Assembly (NCBI GenBank): GCA_907163375.1
Contig: CAJQUW010012523.1
Coordinates: forward strand, 20,004 to 84,003
DNA length: 64,000 nt
Direction: 5' to 3'
Origin: Prostheceraeus crozeri
Taxonomy: Eukaryota; Platyhelminthes; Polycladida; Euryleptidae
Shown here piece by piece: positions 60,777-64,000 of this stretch (within the stretch, counting starts at the first letter, position 1; each line of letters begins with the position of its first letter). Position numbers and translations under genes: made by a program. The notes below the pieces were generated by a model, which did not search any database, had not been told where the DNA came from, and saw nothing but the letters and a program-made list of their open reading frames with translations.

Positions 60777-63700
60777 GACATGGCTGTCTGATATCGGTTC
60801 GATAGTTGGTTGTATTTTTCCATTCAAAGCAATGTCGCATGATGATTCTTATGAAACCAAATGAAGAGAAAAAATGCTCCATTCATTTCTCTTCTCTCTC
60901 AAATGTCTATTGTGTTTCGATGTATTTTTTTTGGGGGGGGTGGGTTTCCCCCTTTGTTCTCATAGTGTGAATGATATTCACAACCCGAAATCATGAGCTG
61001 ATTGTCCTGTGATTACCTTCACTCGTATCAGCTGACACAAGTTTAGCAGCAGCTACACGGCAATTCTTTTGAGAAAGTTCTGAAATATATTATTATTCAA
61101 TATAAAATGAGAAACATCAGGGAGCTTCCAAAAAATATACAGCAAACAAAACCCATTAAAATTTCGATATAAATGAGATTGCTAGCAAATGGGAATAAAG
61201 AATTTTACACAAAATCATGAGTAATGAATTACTATTGAAAAAAGATGTGCGAAACCAACTCTCCTAAAACAATGGCAACAATGTAACGTTTAAATTTAGA
61301 TTAAATTAAATCATTTCAAATTGAATAAGTATTAAAGAAAGACATCATTTAGAGACCAGTTGTTAAATCAATACCCCCCCCAAGTAGTAAGAAAGTCATC
61401 ATTATAAAAATGGTTTTTAAATCAATACCCCTTCCGACTAAGTAAGTAAGGAAAGACATCATTAAGAACAGTTATAAATCTATACCCCCCTTCCGACTCT
61501 AGGGGTCCCTTAAGGAAATTTTTTTATTAAAAAATAGCAACATAAATGAAAGTTTTTGAATTATAAGGAACAAGACAACAACGACTTTCGATTAAATAAG
61601 AAAAGCAACTTAAGTTGGGAAAAAAGAATTTTCACATATGGAGAGGAAGAATATGCAATTCCTAAAAAATAGGCCAACAGAAACCTTCAGTTCCCGAAAC
61701 AAAGTTCCATCAATAACTGTAAAATTTCATAACAAATCTACATACGTAGATGACAAAGAGTGTACATTTGTCATGCAGCGTTAACAAATCATCACAGAAC
61801 TATTTTTTTTGATTTAAACGGTTTGCCCCCTACAAATGAAGTAAAAGAATTACTTGAACGGAGAACATCAATACGTTCAATTCAAACACCAGCACAACCT
61901 ATTGTGGACAATATGTGTTTTAATACGTATTGTACAAATTACAAAAAGGAGTAATCATTGTCTAGATATTATGTTAAGGTTAAACAATCTATAAACTCAA
62001 GCGAAGCTAAAGCTCTGGTTTTCTCTGTAATTCTTTTGATAAAACGACCTCTGATATCCCCCCTCCCCAATTAGCTAAATCTTTAATTTCATAAGTAATC
62101 GGATAACTTTATTTATTTTAGAAACTTCAAATATTTCATTAGTCCAAAAGCCACCAAAGCCTTTTCAAATTTATTCCTTATATTAACAGTTATCTAACTC
62201 TATCTCCAAATTTAAATTTCGGCTTAAGTTTCGGTAAATTCGGATTACTCTCATTCAAAATATTATTCTCGAATATTATCTTTCGGGAACTAGAATCAGG
62301 GGTCGTCAGAAACTTCTATGGAGTTTCTTCAATACCAGAATGAACTTTAATACTGTACTCTTTCACAATTCCTTGGTATATCTTCAACCATTTCTGATTC
62401 TTTGGCTCAGTGAAATTTCCTTGAATATTTATTTTTAAACGTCCGAATTAAATCTTTCTATCACTACGGCCTTCCTGCTTTTCAGTGAAATAAACTGAGC
62501 TTGGCGAAGACTTACGTCTGTTTTCAAATAGTGGCTGAACGTTTTCCGTGATAAAATTCCGATCCCTTTATCAACAAACAATTCCTTGGCTTTCAGCTTA
62601 CTTTCTTAAAAGATTTCTTCAAACTCATATTTAACAAGATCAGACCACTTTATTTTTTAAAGGCATTACCCAAGCGATCGAGTATATTAAATCTATAACG
62701 GTCATCGTATTTGTGAAGGCCTTTCATTCGGGCATATGAATAAGATCAGCACTCCAAATATCATCTTTATTAAATACTTTTACTTTCAATAAATATGTAG
62801 GCCTTCTATATCCTTGTGGATTTCAGACGCGTAGGTTGAGCGTTGCTCTCAGAGTTTATTAGTATCGAGCGTGCTCACAAGACGCTAAAGCTGTCGTTTT
62901 CATTTTAAAACCCTGGCCCGATAATAAATTACGCTTGTAAAGCTTTCTTAACAACATTCTTTCATTTTTTCTCTAAATGTAGGATTTTGAATACTATCTA
63001 CTTCTTGAATCATCTTCTTATCAGCTGCATGTCGAGAACTTAGATCATGATTTCGATAAGCTAAATCATGCCTGTAAGCTGCGGCATCTACTCTATTTAT
63101 CGTTTACACGCTGGATTCGATTATATCTCTCATCTAGTCATATATCTAATCTCGAGTTCCTACCGTATATGAAATGACCAGGAAGATGTTTTTCTTTCGA
63201 ATATTTACTTCCAATAAATCCAGGGAAATTTTATCTAAATGTGTTTATGTAATGTCGTACCTTCCAGAAATATTTACAATTTAAGTTTTTATTTTGTTAA
63301 TGGATAATTACAATAATTCTAAATTCGAAAATTTTTATTTAACTTAAATTTTCGAATTTTAGAATTCATTTTAGAAATAAAAAAAATTTAAAAAGCTAAA
63401 ATAAAATAATTGTTTTACCCGAATTGAAAAAAAGAACATACTAGGACATAGATATAATCGCAGAACAACTTTTAGTTTCTTAAATTCATTAAATCATCAA
63501 CAATGTGGAGAATATTCTAAGACTCGTTTTCCCCATGCATCACTAAATTTTATTTACTAATAAAATATCTACTATTCCTTGCTCCCCTAGCAATTTCTCT
63601 AAAACTCAGTTATGGACGTTTAATGTTCTTCTAATGCTGTCCTTCTCTGATTTATTTTATTACTGCTTGGACCATACCAGCTGTCGCCGCCCGTGCACAC

Positions 63701-64000
63701 TTCCAGACTGCTATGCCACCTATTATTAGTGGAATTAATGGAGAATCCCGCCATTCTATTCTCCTGTAATTGAATATTCCTCTATCATTGGTTTACTTAT
63801 GTAAAACTATTTTTGTTAATCGTAATAGTTTTAGGGTATTTTGTCAACAATATACGTAATTAATTCAACAGTTTTATATTATTACCATTTCGCTTGCACC
63901 ATTTTAATAAAAAAATTTTAAGTTACCAAAAATATTAATCTATTCTAGTTATTAAAAAATTTCGAAGTTACCAATAAATTTTAAGTTACCAAAAAATTTT
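60777..64000 (-). mobile_element. Inverted, strongly diverged copy of the outer Polinton's right part
   Basis: The minus strand reads, from 64,000 down to 60,777, as AT tandem repeat, hydrophobic minor protein, PLA2-like domain, integrase, then (opposite sense) protease, G-run array and palindrome core. All genes are broken, with many small interruptions; nothing coding is supported. The divergence is much higher than between the inner and outer elements elsewhere. Confidence 0.75.

Larger units (their letters stand above)
57520..64000. repeat. Large spacer-free palindrome, arms of about 3.2 kb
   Basis: Sequence right of 60,777 is the reverse complement of sequence left of 60,776, with many small differences. 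The axis is the word TGTCGACA at 60,773-60,780. Near the axis the pair TTGGTTGTATTTTTCCATTC and its complement is almost perfect. Farther out, the G-run array, protease, integrase, PLA2-like domain, hydrophobic protein and AT tandem repeat all reappear inverted, reaching the 57.5-kb array at the window end. It may be a genuine head-to-head inversion or a fold-back read artefact. Confidence 0.9.

Noticed and set aside
60461-61090. Palindrome core as the right terminal inverted repeat of the outer Polinton
   Set aside because: It has none of the AGTAATGGGC terminus or the GTTCCAGGACACC words that define this family's terminal repeats.

Overview
This window is animal (metazoan) genomic DNA made almost wholly of mobile elements; no complete ordinary host gene was recognised. 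The evidence is spliceosomal-type donor and acceptor sites, polyadenylation signals, a LINE, a Tc1/mariner transposon and three Polinton/Maverick-type virus-like elements. The host is probably an aquatic invertebrate, but nothing identifies the species. Composition changes sharply: 1-27 kb is mixed, while 27-64 kb is strongly AT-rich except for short GC-rich islands. A 23-base N run at 27,058-27,080 is an assembly gap at that boundary.

Region 1 (1 to about 15.9 kb) is an older Polinton that runs off the left edge. It has a protein-primed DNA polymerase B on the + strand. A minus-strand block encodes an adenain-like protease, a double jelly-roll major capsid protein, basic and membrane-active minor proteins, a packaging ATPase and an integrase with a chromodomain. 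Two tiny RING-type proteins, a DEDD-exonuclease-like protein and unknowns complete that block. In the middle sits a small + strand cassette of two related PC4-like proteins and a full-length two-repeat TATA-binding-protein homologue. Both outer promoters feed a leader in which the ATG touches a GTAAGT donor.

Region 2 (15.9-27.06 kb) is ordinary repeat-rich DNA. It holds a tandem repeat of about 326 bp, a G-rich tract with quadruplex potential, a gene fragment with a weak DUF4806-like signature, and a LINE keeping ORF1 and the endonuclease but no reverse transcriptase. It also holds a reverse-transcriptase retroelement fossil split by a decayed Tc1/mariner transposon.

Region 3 (27.09-64 kb) is a nest of two sibling AT-rich Polintons. 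The inner one (36,286-53,455) has terminal inverted repeats of about 490 bp, AG/CT ends and a perfect 6-bp target duplication ATTATC. It sits inside a gene of the outer one, which starts at 27,088, resumes at 53,456 and never reaches its far end. Both share a membrane protein, a jelly-roll-like minor protein family, ATPase, large polymerase B, a coiled-coil protein with a phage tail-fibre motif, major capsid protein, a hydrophobic minor protein, a phospholipase-A2-like domain joined to the integrase, and an adenain-like protease. GC-rich double hairpins with GAA/TTC triloops are scattered through these elements, often inside open frames. From about 57.5 kb the sequence becomes one arm of a spacer-free palindrome with its axis at 60,776/60,777; the other arm runs to the window end, and an assembly fold-back is a serious possibility.

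Together the Polinton genes make self-replicating, integrating, capsid-encoding elements: polymerase B replicates, the integrase inserts, the ATPase packages, the protease matures, and capsid and fibre-like proteins would form the particle. All three are treated as fossils; each carries breaks.
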